A DNA stretch of 64,000 nucleotides from Dendrophyllia cribrosa (lineage: Eukaryota; Cnidaria; Anthozoa; Scleractinia; Dendrophylliidae): NCBI GenBank assembly GCA_024195265.1, contig JAJLRJ010000010.1, positions 9,303,003 through 9,367,002 of the forward strand, given 5' to 3'. The notes under the pieces are model-generated. The model was not told where the DNA came from, did no database searches, and saw only the letters and a program-made list of their open reading frames with translations. This document shows positions 32,083 to 43,004 of the stretch, piece after piece. The number at the start of each line of letters is the position of its first letter. The first letter of the stretch is position 1. Both the position numbers and the translations under genes were made by a program.

Positions 32083-33083
32083 CTTGCATCTGCATCCCAC
32101 CATGTACAAGCTTCCCTTGACCAATTTTGTATGCTCGCCAAGCCGTTATCCCCCTTTCTGAATATTGAAAGTTGTTCCGGGAGCTAACGCTTCCCACTTG
32201 ACTTGGGTCTGAGAATCTTTCTGGCCGGGAGAATGAGCATCAACAAGAGCAACACGTACGCCTTTGACACCCCCAGAAGACAACATGGCCTCTTTAAAGT
32301 CAAGTGCAGTTTGCACGTCGTGCCCTTCATTAATGTGCCTTCGCACATGAGCCTTGATTGTTGCGGTCTTTCTATCGCAGGCACCTTTCCCGCCCTGAGG
32401 ATCACTAAAGTCCACCCGGCCTGTACCAATTCCTGTCTTCTCTGACATGAGACTGCAGTCCCCTAACATCAAGCAACTGTGATAGCAGCCTGCGTTATCC
32501 TGGCGCAAAAATGCTGTCAGGAGTTCCGGATGCTCATTCTTAAGTGTCCGAAGAACGTGCTCAATAATTCGCACTACCACGAAGCTATCTTGGTTTGAAT
32601 TCTGTACAATGTGCACAAGGGATTGGCTTTGTAGCATTCCATTTTTCTTTCGTGCCACGACACTTATGTGCCACGAAATTCCCCTTTTCCCAAACCAGTC
32701 CGATTGAGTTTCTCGGTACTTCTGGGGCAGGAATTTCATGGCCCAATCTTGTGTGAGGAACACAAACGAGTCATCAAGGGTATCTAGAATGCTTGTTCTT
32801 GCCATGTCTTGTCTTACGCTTCTCAATTGGTGAGCCTTCCAAGCCTGGATTTCTTGGACTGCCAGTTGATAGTCGTATCGTAGATCATCCAGCTCATCTT
32901 CATTTACCTTCATGTTACTCAGGTAGTTCTCAATGCTGTGAAGAACGTCTTTCAGTTCTTCGCAATCTGAACACGCCTTTTCATGAGTGTGATCACAAGG
33001 ATTGTAGTAGCCATCATCTTTGTTGTCATTTAAAGAATACGTGCGCAGTGATCGGCCACAGAGGAGGATTCTGACACATGCAC
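32083..33083 (-). pseudogene. Transposase-like gene, exon 5 (catalytic-like region, two frameshifts)
   Basis: Bounded by acceptor tttcag (before 33083) and donor gtaata (from 32082). The main open part (32146-32913) contains candidate acidic residues in TQDWAMKFLP, in RQDNAGCYHS and in VDFSDPQGGKGACDRKTATI. Their spacing recalls a DDE/D transposase with an RNase H fold. Upstream is a Cys/His segment (CDHTHEKACSDCEE). A one-base loss near 33044 and another indel near 32170-32180 disrupt the frame; beyond the latter, the frame reads YSERGITAWRAYKIGQGK to the donor. The precise superfamily is unknown. Confidence 0.65.
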
Positions 33084-33447
33084 CTGAAAAGAATAGGTTA
33101 GATGGTTAGGTGTTTCCCTTGACTTATAATGAAACTATTTAGCAAAAGAATTTTTACATGTACGCTTTTTTTCTGAGGCCAAAGAAAACTACCACAAAGT
33201 TCATATTAAAGTTATTTCAACCAAAAGATACTAAAATGATCTTAAACTGTAAATGTTACTGCGGAGATTTAAACATACCAGTCAAAACATAGTTTTCATA
33301 GGATCAACAAGTTCAATTAGTAACAACATGATATCAAAAACATTTCATGTAGAGCTACAAAGTTTGGTGGCCATTGTCTCCTCCCGCACCTTCAACGACA
33401 CCCACCCCTGGCCATTTTTCCCGTCTAAATCGGCAAAGTTAGTTTAC

Positions 33448-34491
33448 CTTGTAGTCAGACTTTAAATATTGTTTTCCTGCCTTCAGACACTTCTTCCAGC
33501 TATTTCCGATGTGTGTTGACAGGCCATATTCTTCTAAACGATCGACTACGTGGCAGAGATTATCAAATGCTTTTGCACCCTCTGCAGCGATGTAGTCAAG
33601 TCCCTGCAATGATTTTCTGACTGTCGCGGAACAAGCGGATAAAATGCGTAGCATCGTGGTAGCACCAAACGGCTTGAAGTTGGTCTCTTCACAGTACTGC
33701 TGGTACTGCCTAACAATGCGCTGAGGGATCATATTGCGAATTACGTTTGGGGTTTCGAGCACTTTACCAGAAGAGAGATGCAGATAGCGTTGACCAAACG
33801 GCAAATCCTGTACAACATGCGGGCTTGTTATAAAGGTAAGAAAGTGGTCTAATTGGCCAATATCAACGCGCATCCTCGGACGTTTGTTGAGTGGTAAGGG
33901 TACACCACGACCATACTCCAATCGGTGCTGCTGTGCCATCTTAAATCTATACTCGGAAAGGCCTGGTATATAAAGCTGAATTCTTTTGAATGGTACAAGA
34001 TCTGCCATAACAGATAGGATCTGTCTACGCGTTTCCCAGCTAGAAGCATTTTGGTAAGTGTCAGCCAGAGCCTGTAGATATCTCTTGTCTGCTGGATGTT
34101 CTTCACTGAGATGTAATGTCTTTTCAACCAAATTAGACGCTTTCAACGCTTCCCACAAAGGAGCAGCGTCTCCCGGTGTGATGACATTCAGCGCTGCCAC
34201 AACTGAATCTTTTGCTTTTAATACATGGCTGCTTTTAGTTTGAACACTTGCCTCCTCCCATCTTTTCTTGTACGGTCCAATGCTACTAGCGTTACAACTT
34301 CTCAAGAAATCGTTCATCTTTAACCGTTGGACACTTAATTTAACGGCTTCGGCTGCTTGGTTTCCATTGGAGGTCTCGCCGCTACTGCTGGCGCTGCTGC
34401 TTCCCACTGGGAGGTACATGCTTACGTCTTGCTCAATAGTGAGATCACTCATTTCATGGCATAGCTGCTCGTCTTTGTCACTGTCATTATC
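33448..34491 (-). CDS. Transposase-like gene, exon 4
   Basis: Open from the acceptor (attatag before 34491) to the donor GTAAAC at 33447, about 347 codons. It starts with an acidic segment, then helical blocks (FLRSCNASSIGPYKKRW, LPFGQRYLHLSSGKVL) and NMIPQRIVRQYQQYCEETNF, KSLQGLDYIAAEGAKAFDNL and a final LKSDYK. No catalytic motif was recognised. It looks like the N-terminal oligomerisation or DNA-binding part of a transposase. The internal ATG at 34452 is probably not the start, since exons 1-3 lie upstream. Confidence 0.6.
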
Positions 34492-34928
34492 CTATAATTA
34501 ATTTGAGTGTCAGCAGACCATAATTATGAGTATTTTTTGTTAGGGATAGTGGAGCGTAACGCTGAACGGACGATCATGTTTGAGAGGAGCGCGCGCAAAT
34601 GTTTTAACGCGACATATGACGTGAGCTCACGCTGGTGTGTTTAACGTTTAACTCGACAATCTCTGAGAGAAAATAGGGGTACTATGTTCTAGATTCTTAC
34701 AATCTTATATTAAATCTAAAACGACATTTTAAATACACTGGAAGACTTTTTTGTTGAATCGATTACTTATTTTTTAATAGCCCAATCCTATGAAACACAC
34801 GAATACCCGATAGCATAGCGTCGTAGTTCGGTTAGAAGTCGGTGTATATTTTTTTTAAGTGACCCTGCATGTAAGAACTAATATCGCTAAGTCCTTACCG
34901 AATATTTTATTGCAACTTGAAATAAACC

Positions 34929-35047
34929 AGTGGATTGTTCTTCCTGGCCAGGATCTTCAGACACTGTTTCAACTTCCCCTTCTGCTATAACTCGCGTGAC
35001 CTCCGCAGGTTTCTGGTCCAATTGTTTCCTGCACTGCACGCATATAG
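34929..35047 (-). CDS. Transposase-like gene, exon 3
   Basis: A short exon bounded by tttcag and GTTTAT encodes ICVQCRKQLDQKPAEV, a CxxC zinc-binding motif that pairs naturally with the Cys/His motif in exon 2, then an acidic tail (EGEVETVSEDPGQEE). Joining it to exon 4 leaves a one-base phase mismatch, so either the exon border is slightly different or another indel exists. The Polinton lies 66 bp upstream, in the intron before this exon. Confidence 0.5.
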
Positions 35048-35113
35048 CTGAAATAAAAAACGATAATGTTGTTACTCCAGACTGCGGGCCGTCCCTTTTT
35101 TTTCCTTTTAGTT

Positions 35114-35235
35114 AGTAGTTAGTACAGTGCTAAACCGGGCTCACCACGACATATTAAAATAAGGGGTCCTCGCTGGCTCGGACCCCTTATTTTAATATGT
35201 CGTGGTTACCCCGGTTTAGCACTGTACTAACTACT
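35114..35235. repeat. Palindromic Polinton terminus, left
   Basis: The outer 122 bp of the TIR fold back on themselves. AGTAGTTAGTACAGTGCTAA and TATTAAAATAAGGGGTCC are mirrored around a loop of about 10 bases (TCGCTGGCTC), with a small mismatch in the GGGCTCACC/GGTTACCCC part. The whole TIR continues to 35324 and ends at the PolB promoter motif. Confidence 0.93.
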
Positions 35236-35316
35236 GCAATCCGGTTATCCACGGGCCCCAACCCGGCAGCACAACCCAAACTGATCTGGTATAACCAATT
35301 GAAGAAACGTAAACCC

Positions 35317-35330
35317 TGTATATATAACCC
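35317..35330 (+). promoter_or_regulatory. TATA-like motif before PolB
   Basis: TGTATATATAACCC ends 4 bp before the PolB ATG at 35335, at the inner edge of the TIR. It is the left member of a motif repeated before nearly all genes of the element. Confidence 0.7.
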
Positions 35331-35334
35331 ACAC

Positions 35335-38300
35335 ATGGCAATGGAAAACGTTGCACCCAACTTCAACAGAGCACATGTTGGCTACCACGGATGGCTTGCC
35401 AGTTACCGAATGGATGTTCCACCTGATCTTGGTAGAAAGGATCTTCTTCTGTTTCATAATGAAGTCCTTGACAATATGCTCGACGTCATAGAAGAGCAAT
35501 CCTACGAACTTGGACCTTTGAAGTTTCAATACACAGTCTTACTAGACATTAAGAAGCAGACAGACGAAGGTGAAGTGAGGGAACAATGTTACGTAGGAGG
35601 AGATGGCAACCCAACCATCCAAAACGTTTTCAATCGCAAAGAAGTAAAAAGAAAACTTAGGGCTAGAATAGACCAACTTAGACAGAAAGTCGCTGGCTGG
35701 ACAGAAAGAGGTTCTGGATGGGTCTTCGACGGTATCAGAACTGTCTTTCTCGACTTCTCTAGGAACAATCCAATAAGAGGCGGTTCATATATCCCTCTCC
35801 CACCAAAACTCAAGGCAAAGCAAGTAATCATAAACGTTAAAAACAGAGATGATGCTTGTATTAAGTGGGCTTTGAAAGCAGCATTCTTCCCTGCCATTGC
35901 AAACTCTGACAGGCCAAGCCAATATCCTCGAGAAGATGTCTTCAACTTCACAGACATCTCCTTTCCAACACCCTTGCATGAGACTCCAAAGATCGAGAAG
36001 CAGAACGACATTGCAATCAACGTTCTAGGCTGGGATGGCAGTAAGGTAGTGATCTACCATGTGAGCGAGATGGATGCCCCTGACATACCAAGTGTCAACC
36101 TCATGCTCATCACAAAGACTGATAACCACACTGGCAATACGAAGTTTCACTATTGCTACATAAAGAGCCTAAGCAGGCTTCTTTATAGCCAACAACAATG
36201 CATTAACCACCGTTTGCACTTCTGCACTAGGTGCTTGCAGGGCTACACATCGGAAAGAGTCCTCGAGAAACACCGCACTCTATGCATAAGAGCCGCCTCT
36301 CGTCCAACAAGAATCGATATGCCTGAGAAAGGTAAAAACACTATGTAGTTCACAAACTACCAGAGGCAGATGAAGGCGCCGTTTGTCATCTACGCTGACA
36401 GCGAGAGCATCATCGAGAAGGTTGACACATGCATACCAGCACCCGGTAAAAGCAGCACAACACAGACAGAGATCCACAAGCCCTGTGGCTTCTCCTTCAT
36501 AGCCGTGCGATCTGATGGAGAGGTGGTGAAAGACTTCCTTTACCGTGGTGAAGACTGTGTGCAAAGGTTTCTTGATGCTCTTGTTGAAACTGAACTTGAG
36601 TTAAGGGAATCACTCAAGCAGGAGGTGCCGCTGCAAATGACAGGACAAGACCGGCATGACTTCTACACCGCAACCATTTGTCACATCTGCAAGAAGGACC
36701 TTGTCAAGTACAACCAACGCGATGAGGCTGATTTCTTTCACCCAGACACTGGCGAATACATCGGTAAGGCTCACAGGCACACAAAATATCCTGGTAGCCG
36801 AATACCTTGCTTTTTCGAACTCTACAATCGCTACAAACCAGATGACGGTAAGTAGACTAAGAGGCAGCCTAAGCCAGACGATGCTGAAGATAACAGTGAC
36901 TGCATTGAATGTGGCCAGCCTCTTTTACGCCCACAATTCAGAGACGCTGTCAGAGATCACTGCCACATAACTGGTAAGTATCGCGGCGCAGCCCACAATG
37001 TGTGTAACCGGAGTTACTTCCGCATCGACCCAAATAAAACAATCATTCCGGTTGTCTTTCATAATCTGAAAGGCTACGATGCTCACCATCTGATGCAGCA
37101 CATCGCCGAGATCGAGGGCACACCCAATCTGAGATGCATCCCAAACAATATGGAGAAATACATCTCATTCTCTCTCGGCAGACTCAGGTTCATTGACAGC
37201 TTGCAGTTCATGTGCTCTAGCCTAGACAACCATGTAGGCTCCAACAAGCCAGAGGACTTCGATATCACAAAGCGGCTTATAACTAGCCAAGCCAAAAGAG
37301 GCCTATTACTCCGCAAGGGCGTCTATCCCTATGAGTACATGGACTCCTTCGAGAGATTCAACGAGACATCTCTCCCCCCTAAAGGGGCTTTCTACAGCAA
37401 GCTCACAAAGTCTGGTATAGACGATAGAGACTACGAGCATGCCAGGCAAGTCTGGGAAGCATTCAAATGCGAGAATCTCGGGCAGTACCACGATCTCTAT
37501 CTTGCAACAGACACAGTTCTCCTCGCGGATGTTTGAGAACTTCCGAAAGACATGTCTCAAGCACTACGGTCTTAACCCTGCGCACTACTACACAAGTCCT
37601 GGTCTGAGTTGGGACGCGCTACTCAAACACACGGGAATCCAGCTCGAACTCCTCACCGACTACAACATGTATCTCTTCATCGAGAAGGGAATGCGGGGCG
37701 GCATATCAACAGAGATGAAGCGCCACTGCAAGGCAAACAATCCATATCTGCAAGACTACAATCCAGAGGAAGAGACCACTTACATTCACTACCTCGACGC
37801 AAACAACCTCTATGGTTGGGCCACGAGCCAGCCTCTCCCAGTTGGCAATTTCTCATGGGCGCGCGTTATGCCCACTGAAAAACAAATTATGAGCTTGCAG
37901 CCAGACAGAAAGAGAGGATGCATTTTGGAGGTGGACCTGGAGTACCCAGAGGAGTTGCATGATGAGCACAACTCTTACCCTCTCGCCCCAGAGAGCACAG
38001 AGGTCCCAGAAGAGTGGATGTCGCCCTACCAATTAGCCCTTGCAAGAGAGCTGAATCTAGGGAAGGACAGAACTAAAAAGCTACTCCTCACCCTGAGAGA
38101 CAAAACGAATTATGTCCTCCACTACCGCAATCTCCAGCTCTATCTTGAGCTCGGTATGAAACTGAAGAGGGTGCATAACGTTCTCTCCTTCGACCAGAAG
38201 GATTGGATGGAACCATACATCGCCTTGAACACCGAGCTCAGGAAGCAGGCCAAGACACAGTTTGAGAAGGACTTCTTCAAGCTGATGAACAACTCCGTCT

Positions 38301-39115
38301 TCGGTAAGACAATGGAGAACCTCAGAAACCGAACCGTTGTCAAGCTCGTACGAGCCAACGAGGAGATAAAACTCCGGAAGCTCCTATCCAGCCCACTTTT
38401 TGCAAGAGCAATGGTCTTTAGTGACAGCCTAGCCGGAATCCAGATGCATAAAGACAGCATCCTGATGAACAGGCCAGTATACACGGGTATGTGCATCCTC
38501 GATCTCTCCAAAACCTTGATGTACAGGTTCTACTACCAGCACCTGAAGTACAAGTACGGCGCACGGTGTGAGCTACTCTACACCGACACAGACTCTCTCC
38601 TACTCGAGATCAAGACGGAGGACATCTACAAAGACATGGGGCGCAGTCTCTGGCGCTATGACACGAGCGACTATCCCAATGGCCATCCCTTGCACAGTCA
38701 AGTAAACAAGAAGGTCATCGGCAAGATGAAGGATGAGTGTGAGGGTGTGCCCATCTCAGAGGCAATCTGCCTTCGCTCGAAAATGTACAGTATCTTGAAA
38801 GACGATAGCAGGTGTGTTAAGAAGAAGGACAAGGATGGCAAAGAAATCAAAGCTAAGCTGGACATCAAGAAAGCAAAGGGAACCGCCAAGGTAGTCACAA
38901 AGAAAGAGATCATCCACCAAAATTACAAGGATGCGCTCTTCAGCAGGCAATCCTTCAAGCACGGGATGGACAGGCTTCGAAGCAAAGACCATCAGATATT
39001 TGGCGAGCATCTCAATAAGACAACACTGTCACCCTTTGACTCCAAGCGCTGGATCAAGGATGATGGTGTCCACACGCTGGCATACGGACACAAAGACATA
39101 CCTAACCCGCGCTAG
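35335..39115 (+). pseudogene. polB: Polinton protein-primed DNA polymerase B
   Basis: About 1260 codons from ATG 35335, chosen because it follows the TATA-like motif. The N-terminal region has a C2H2-like finger (FCTRCLQGYTSERVLEKH). The 3'-5' exonuclease shows Exo I (VIYADSES), Exo II (FHNLKGYD) and Exo III (YLATD). An endonuclease VII-like Cys/His block (CIECGQPLL, DHCHITGKYRGAAHNVCN) is inserted between Exo I and II. Polymerase motifs A (YLDANNLYGWA), B (KLMNNSVFGKTM) and C (LLYTDTDSLL) follow. It would copy the element from a protein primer. Lesions: in-frame TAG at 36346-36348 and 36853-36855, and a frameshift near 37531-37540. The polymerase half after the shift is open for more than 500 codons. 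Confidence 0.93.
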
Positions 39116-40121
39116 AGCCCAGCTGGTGGTAACTGAGTGCCAGGCGGCACAATCATCAACTTCTCACGAACAAACCCTCTCTTGGGCCCATCGTAAAGGT
39201 AATACACCACTGGCTCATTTGGCTTGGTAACAACTCTCTCAACGTTATAGACCTTCAAAGACCAGATCGGATCAGTTGCCCGCCTCCCACCACCCTCAAG
39301 CTCACCGGGGTAATAAAGATATCTCACACTCACCAGGGGAGGGAGCTTCTTCTCATTCACCCCCCCCCCCCCCCCCCCCCCCCCCCAGGCCTAGCATATG
39401 GAGTCGCGGGCTTGGAAGACATTGCTTTCTCTTTGATTGCTTTCGCAGGCTTCTTGTCAGTGAGTCTTGTTACTTCATTGTTCAAGGCCGAGACAACCTC
39501 TGGCAGCCTTTTTACCCAAGCAGTAGAACGGCCAGAGGGCATATTCATTTCAACGGCATACTGATAACCAAACAGTCTTTCAGCCAGGGTGCGATTGAAT
39601 CCCTCTACAATTGCTTGGTCTCTGTGGATATCAACCCGTCCGCGACGAATGGTCGTTTTGTTGTTTTCCATGGCCTTAGTCACAGCCCCCATAAACTCTT
39701 TCCCAGGGTCAACTTGTAAGAGTTGAGGCCATTTCAAAGGCCCGCGTCTGTAAATCCGTGCAAACGCTTTAGCCACCTCTTCAGACTCTTTCGAAGCCAG
39801 AGGCTCTGCTGCTTTGTAACGGCTAGCCACATCAACAATGGTTAATGCGTATTTGTAAACCTTTCTCCCACGAGGAAGTTTGTCGTGGGGCAAGAAGAGA
39901 AGATCTGCTTGATGCACTGCATTGGGTAATGAGACATCAAACTTGGGCCGAGGGATATGGCGTGGCGCCTGGAGGTAAACTTGCCAAAGGGCTTGTTTGA
40001 CCAGCCATTTCTTTGCGACATCATCAGAGACCTTGGCTGCTGCAGCTAGCTTTTTTACAGCGGCAAGACCTTTCCAGTAGCCTTTCGGGCTGTAATACAT
40101 CTTTGAGAGTTTCGCCTCCAT
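39112..40121 (-). pseudogene. Polinton integrase (rve type)
   Basis: The ATG at 40121 lies 4 bp from a TATATATACCC motif. The catalytic core has D in HQADLLFLP, D in VDPGKEFMG and E in HRDQAIVEGFNRTL, the D,D,E set of retroviral-type integrases. It would insert the element with the 6-bp duplication seen. At 39360-39386 a run of 27 C (G on the coding strand) throws the frame. Beyond it another frame continues with VSVRYLYYPGELEGG and ATDPIWSLKVY, a chromodomain-like C-terminal module, to 39112. The run may be a true expansion or a sequencing artefact. The 3' end overlaps the PolB stop by 4 bp, tail to tail. Confidence 0.88.
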
Positions 40122-40124
40122 AGA

Positions 40125-40136
40125 GGGTATATATAT
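40125..40136 (-). promoter_or_regulatory. TATA-like motif before integrase
   Basis: On the coding strand ATATATATACCC, 3-4 bp upstream of the ATG at 40121. Confidence 0.65.
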
Positions 40137-40142
40137 GTTTGT

Positions 40143-40580
40143 TTACAGAAATCGATAAGCCGCATACCCACCCGCAAGCAGGGTGCCTCCAATGAACACA
40201 AGTTCACCATTCTGCTGTTGTGGGCTGGGCTTGTAAAAGTCCGAGAACTGAGGCTCTTTGTAGTCTTTGATTTGTTTATCTGGTTGTGTTTGGTGCATCT
40301 GATTATACAAGACCAGGGCTTGGTCTGTGGTTTGGAAGTTTTTGCTAGCTTAGTGTTTAATCCGATCGTTGGCTGCAATCCAGTCGAGGAGCTTGGTGCG
40401 GTCCTTCTGGTATTTGGCGTAAGCCGCTTGGTATTGTTCAAGGGCTTTGTCGTGACGGATTTTCCCATCCATTGCTGCCTTTCCGTTATCACCAGACAGA
40501 TATTTCGCTAGATAATTGCCGCCAGTGAAAGCTGCCGCATTAAGAACAGCGCCAAGGGCCATTATTGCAATCGAAGCCAT
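40143..40580 (-). pseudogene. Small Polinton membrane protein, interrupted by a stop
   Basis: The ATG at 40580 follows an ATGTATAC motif (about 40590). The first part (MASIAIMALGAVLNAAAF, then GGNYLAKYLSG) is hydrophobic. Next is a charged helix (DKALEQYQAAYAKYQKDR), a TAA at 40350-40352, and then in the same frame QFSDFYKPSPQQQNGE and a C-terminal membrane segment (LVFIGGTLLAGGYAAYRF). Without the stop it would be about 145 residues with a transmembrane segment at each end. Such proteins recur next to integrase in this kind of element; a minor virion role is plausible but not shown. Confidence 0.62.
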
Positions 40581-40606
40581 TGTGGTCGTGTGTATACATA
40601 TGGTTT

Positions 40607-40828
40607 TTACATGTTGTCTGGGAGGATTTTCTGGTCCTCGAGATATTTCTTCAGTGCAATGCAGCCAGCCATGACGCCTGTGAACTTGACGTAGTTCATA
40701 AAGCTTGCACTGGGGTCGGCAGTGAAGTTTTCTTTGATGGTCTTTTTCCCAATCCAACCAATACCAGCTACAAGGCCAGTGATTGTTGCGGCTTCGAGGA
40801 TAGACTTCACAAGCTTGTTGTCAGACAT
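40607..40828 (-). CDS. Small Polinton protein with hydrophobic segments (73 aa)
   Basis: The ATG at 40828 follows ATGTATAC at 40841-40848. The protein reads MSDNKLVKSILEAATITGLV, then AGIGWIGKK and NYVKFTGVMAGCIALKKYLE, with two short hydrophobic stretches. The frame is intact. It lies between two other small membrane-type genes on the same strand, each with its own promoter motif. Function unknown; a virion membrane or minor capsid component is one possibility. Confidence 0.65.
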   Translation of the reverse strand: MSDNKLVKSILEAATITGLVAGIGWIGKKTIKENFTADPSASFMNYVKFTGVMAGCIALKKYLEDQKILPDNM

Positions 40829-40862
40829 GGTTTGTGTGCAGTATACATATGATTTTTTATTT

Positions 40863-41351
40863 TTATTCCATTTTTTTAATTCCTTGTCTTACCGGAATTC
40901 GAGATGGGGGCGTTGCAGCTGGTGGTGCAGCGGGTGTGGCTGCTTGTGGTGTGTTTGCTGGTGTTGCTGGTGTGTTAGATTTACGTCCAAGCCTTTGCAT
41001 TATGGCTTCGCGTTGGTAATAAACACCAGCAAGAGAGACATCCAACCCTCCAAACCCCAGAATATAAAAGATTGAGTTGTTGTTGCTGTCACTTGTTGTG
41101 TCACTTGTTGCACCTCTTGTTGCAGAATTGTTTTCACTTGTTGATGGTGCAGGCTTTTGCGCTTCGGCCTTTTTCTTTGCTTCACGGGCCAGGCGGTTGC
41201 GTTCTGCTAGCCTTTTGCCAGAAGCAACGCGGCCGGGGTTCTTTTCTGTTGCAGGCTTTGTTTTCGGGGCCTCAGAGGTAACACGTGCAGGTGTTGGAGT
41301 TGGAGTTGGAGTTTGAGTTTCTTCAGGGAGCGTTTCGAGTGGTGTGGCTAT
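40863..41351 (-). CDS. Polinton protein with basic and Ala/Pro-rich regions; start codon apparently ATA
   Basis: One open frame of 162 codons. A Thr/Pro-rich start (TQTPTPTPTPARV) is followed by a basic helix (RLAERNRLAREAKKKAEAQ), a Ser/Thr linker, a hydrophobic segment (SIFYILGFGGLDVSLAGVYY) and an Ala/Pro-rich tail (PATPANTPQAATPAAPP). The TATATATACCC motif lies directly upstream (41355-41369). At the position where neighbours have ATG the sequence is ATAGCC, so the start seems lost by one base. No other early in-frame ATG is present. Unknown function; probably a membrane-anchored structural protein. Confidence 0.55.
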   Translation of the reverse strand: MATPLETLPEETQTPTPTPTPARVTSEAPKTKPATEKNPGRVASGKRLAERNRLAREAKKKAEAQKPAPSTSENNSATRGATSDTTSDSNNNSIFYILGFGGLDVSLAGVYYQREAIMQRLGRKSNTPATPANTPQAATPAAPPAATPPSRIPVRQGIKKME

Positions 41352-41435
41352 AATGGGTATATATATATGATTTATTTTTTTACAAGATGTGATAAGTAAG
41401 CTGGCAGGTTGCTGTCAGGTTCCAGCCAGGTTCCT

Positions 41436-42026
41436 TCAAGGTTCCTGCGAGGTCGACCCAGGTTCCAGCCCAACTTCATCAAAGCCCTCAAGTGGATAGC
41501 CTTCACTGTCTCTGGTTGGATGTGTGGGTTGGGGCTCAGGCTCTCGTTCAAACTTGATGTGTTTTGTTGTGATGAGAGCAGCATTGGCAAGCGCCAGCAA
41601 TCGTCCACATCGCATGGCAAGACCCCCAGCAAGATTTCACAGCTCCTGGTTGATGATGTAGTCGTTCTTGAGTTCTTGCTGCAACTCATTGAGATCATCA
41701 ACCGGGATCACCAGGCCAATGCCTTTGGACACGAGCTTGATGGCGGAATCAACTAGGGATTCGGTTGTCTTGTTGCCGACGTAGGCCTCGTACCTTTTGC
41801 AGTACTTCTCAACGTCCTTGTCTGACAACCGCTTGACATTATCGTGTGTGCGCTGCACGCCGATAGCTTCTTTGGCCTTGCCAGTTAAAACAAGGATTGC
41901 CAGCGTCTCACGTTTGGCAGGAATGCCATTGTCACCAACTAGCCCTGTTGGAGGTGCGGTATCAGGGGTGGCCTCCAGCATCTGCATTACTTCGTTCAAG
42001 GCGACCTGGTCTTCAGCTGCCATCAT
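41436..42026 (-). pseudogene. Unassigned Polinton protein, interrupted by a TGA
   Basis: ATG at 42026 (or 42023) follows TATATATACCC at 42029-42041. The first 129 codons encode a soluble, helical protein (EVMQMLEATPDTAPPTGLVG, KRLSDKDVEKYCKRYEAYVG, VIPVDDLNELQQELKNDYII). After TGA 41637-41639 the same frame stays open (LAGGLAMRCGRLLALANAAL) and ends in an acidic, Pro-rich tail at 41436. The composition suits a structural or scaffolding role. No family recognised. Confidence 0.6.
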
Positions 42027-42028
42027 CA

Positions 42029-42041
42029 GGGTATATATATG
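42029..42041 (-). promoter_or_regulatory. TATA-like motif before the 42026 gene
   Basis: On the coding strand CATATATATACCC, directly before the ATG at 42026. Confidence 0.65.
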
Positions 42042-42048
42042 TGTGTTT

Positions 42049-42294
42049 TTATTTTTCAATAATTCTCTTGATGTCAGGCAAAAGGGTTTCAAGCTCTCGT
42101 ATAAGCCACGCCATGGTGTCTGGCATAGAATTCAACCGCAATGGATATCTGTTTAGAAGCATGAGGCGCAGATCTTCCTCACCAGCGGCTTTGATAATTT
42201 TGTTTTGCGTATCAAGTGTGTGTTTGTGCAATTCATCCAAAAGCTGTGAAAGCACAGTGAGCTTGTGTAGGCTGGTTGGCGCATTCATAGCCAT
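42049..42294 (-). CDS. Small helical Polinton protein (81 aa)
   Basis: The ATG at 42294 follows CACATATATAC immediately. The protein is soluble and helical (LHKLTVLSQLLDELHKHTLD, then MPDTMAWLIRELETLLPDIK) without Cys or membrane segments. It is intact and lies 14 bp downstream of the ATPase stop. Unknown function; its place between ATPase and the next structural gene suggests an assembly role. Confidence 0.6.
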   Translation of the reverse strand: MAMNAPTSLHKLTVLSQLLDELHKHTLDTQNKIIKAAGEEDLRLMLLNRYPLRLNSMPDTMAWLIRELETLLPDIKRIIEK

Positions 42295-42308
42295 GTATAT
42301 ATGTGTGT

Positions 42309-42908
42309 TTAAACTTTGTACTCAATTCCATACGGGTGTCTCAAAGAGAACACCAGGTGGGAGAACTTGCGGGATTTGAGCCTTGCAATAAGCCCTTTGT
42401 ACCCTTCATGGGAGAGCTCGCCGGCATAGTCTTCGAAGATGGCCTTAGTTGTCTTGCTGGAGGGCGTGTAAAAGAGCACGATCGCTGCAATGTTATCACG
42501 ATATGGCTTGGCAATGCTGGTGATCTGCTGGGTCAAGACCCACACGGATATGCCGTCATGCCTTGCGCTGAACCCCAGATTGACCAGCTGACTCGTGCGG
42601 CCTTTAACATCTTTGGAGGCGGCGCAGTCATCGAGAATGAATAAAGTGTTGGTGCATGTGAAAAAGAAGCTCGCCAGCTTCAACCAGTCTTCGATCTCAT
42701 GCTGTTGGCAGACAATCACAAAGATGTGCGGATCGCGGTCCACGAAGCCATCGTATGTCTTGTTCTTGACAAATGTGGGGCAGAATAAAACGATGTAATC
42801 AAAACAACCCCTAAAGGGGCCTCGCAGTTGGTTTAGAAGATACTGTGTCTTGCCAGAGTTAGTGGGGCCCACGATTAGTGCGTTGAATGGCAGCTTTCTT
42901 GGGTCCAT
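42309..42908 (-). CDS. Polinton FtsK/HerA-type packaging ATPase
   Basis: An intact 199-codon frame. ATG 42908 is preferred because the codons upstream (TTG, GTT) are not starts. Walker A is LIVGPTNSGKTQYLL and Walker B is TLFILDDCAAS. A sensor-like SVWVLTQQ follows, as in A32-like packaging ATPases of Polintons, adenovirus-like elements and large DNA viruses. It would drive DNA into capsids, if capsids form. Length about 200 residues is usual for the family. Unlike its neighbours it lacks a clear TATATATAC motif; the upstream region reads AACTAATATAGG. Confidence 0.93.
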   Translation of the reverse strand: MDPRKLPFNALIVGPTNSGKTQYLLNQLRGPFRGCFDYIVLFCPTFVKNKTYDGFVDRDPHIFVIVCQQHEIEDWLKLASFFFTCTNTLFILDDCAASKDVKGRTSQLVNLGFSARHDGISVWVLTQQITSIAKPYRDNIAAIVLFYTPSSKTTKAIFEDYAGELSHEGYKGLIARLKSRKFSHLVFSLRHPYGIEYKV

Positions 42909-43004
42909 AACCAACACCTATATTAGTTGGTTTGCAAACAATTGGTTCATGTGTTGGTGGGGAGGGGGCCTTTTCCAGAAGTCTTTGTATTTTATTGTGT
43001 GATA

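Noticed and set aside
40055..40492. 145-codon minus-strand frame overlapping integrase and the 40143-40580 gene
   Set aside because: Out of frame with both neighbours, low-complexity Thr/Lys-rich content, and no TATA-like motif at its start.
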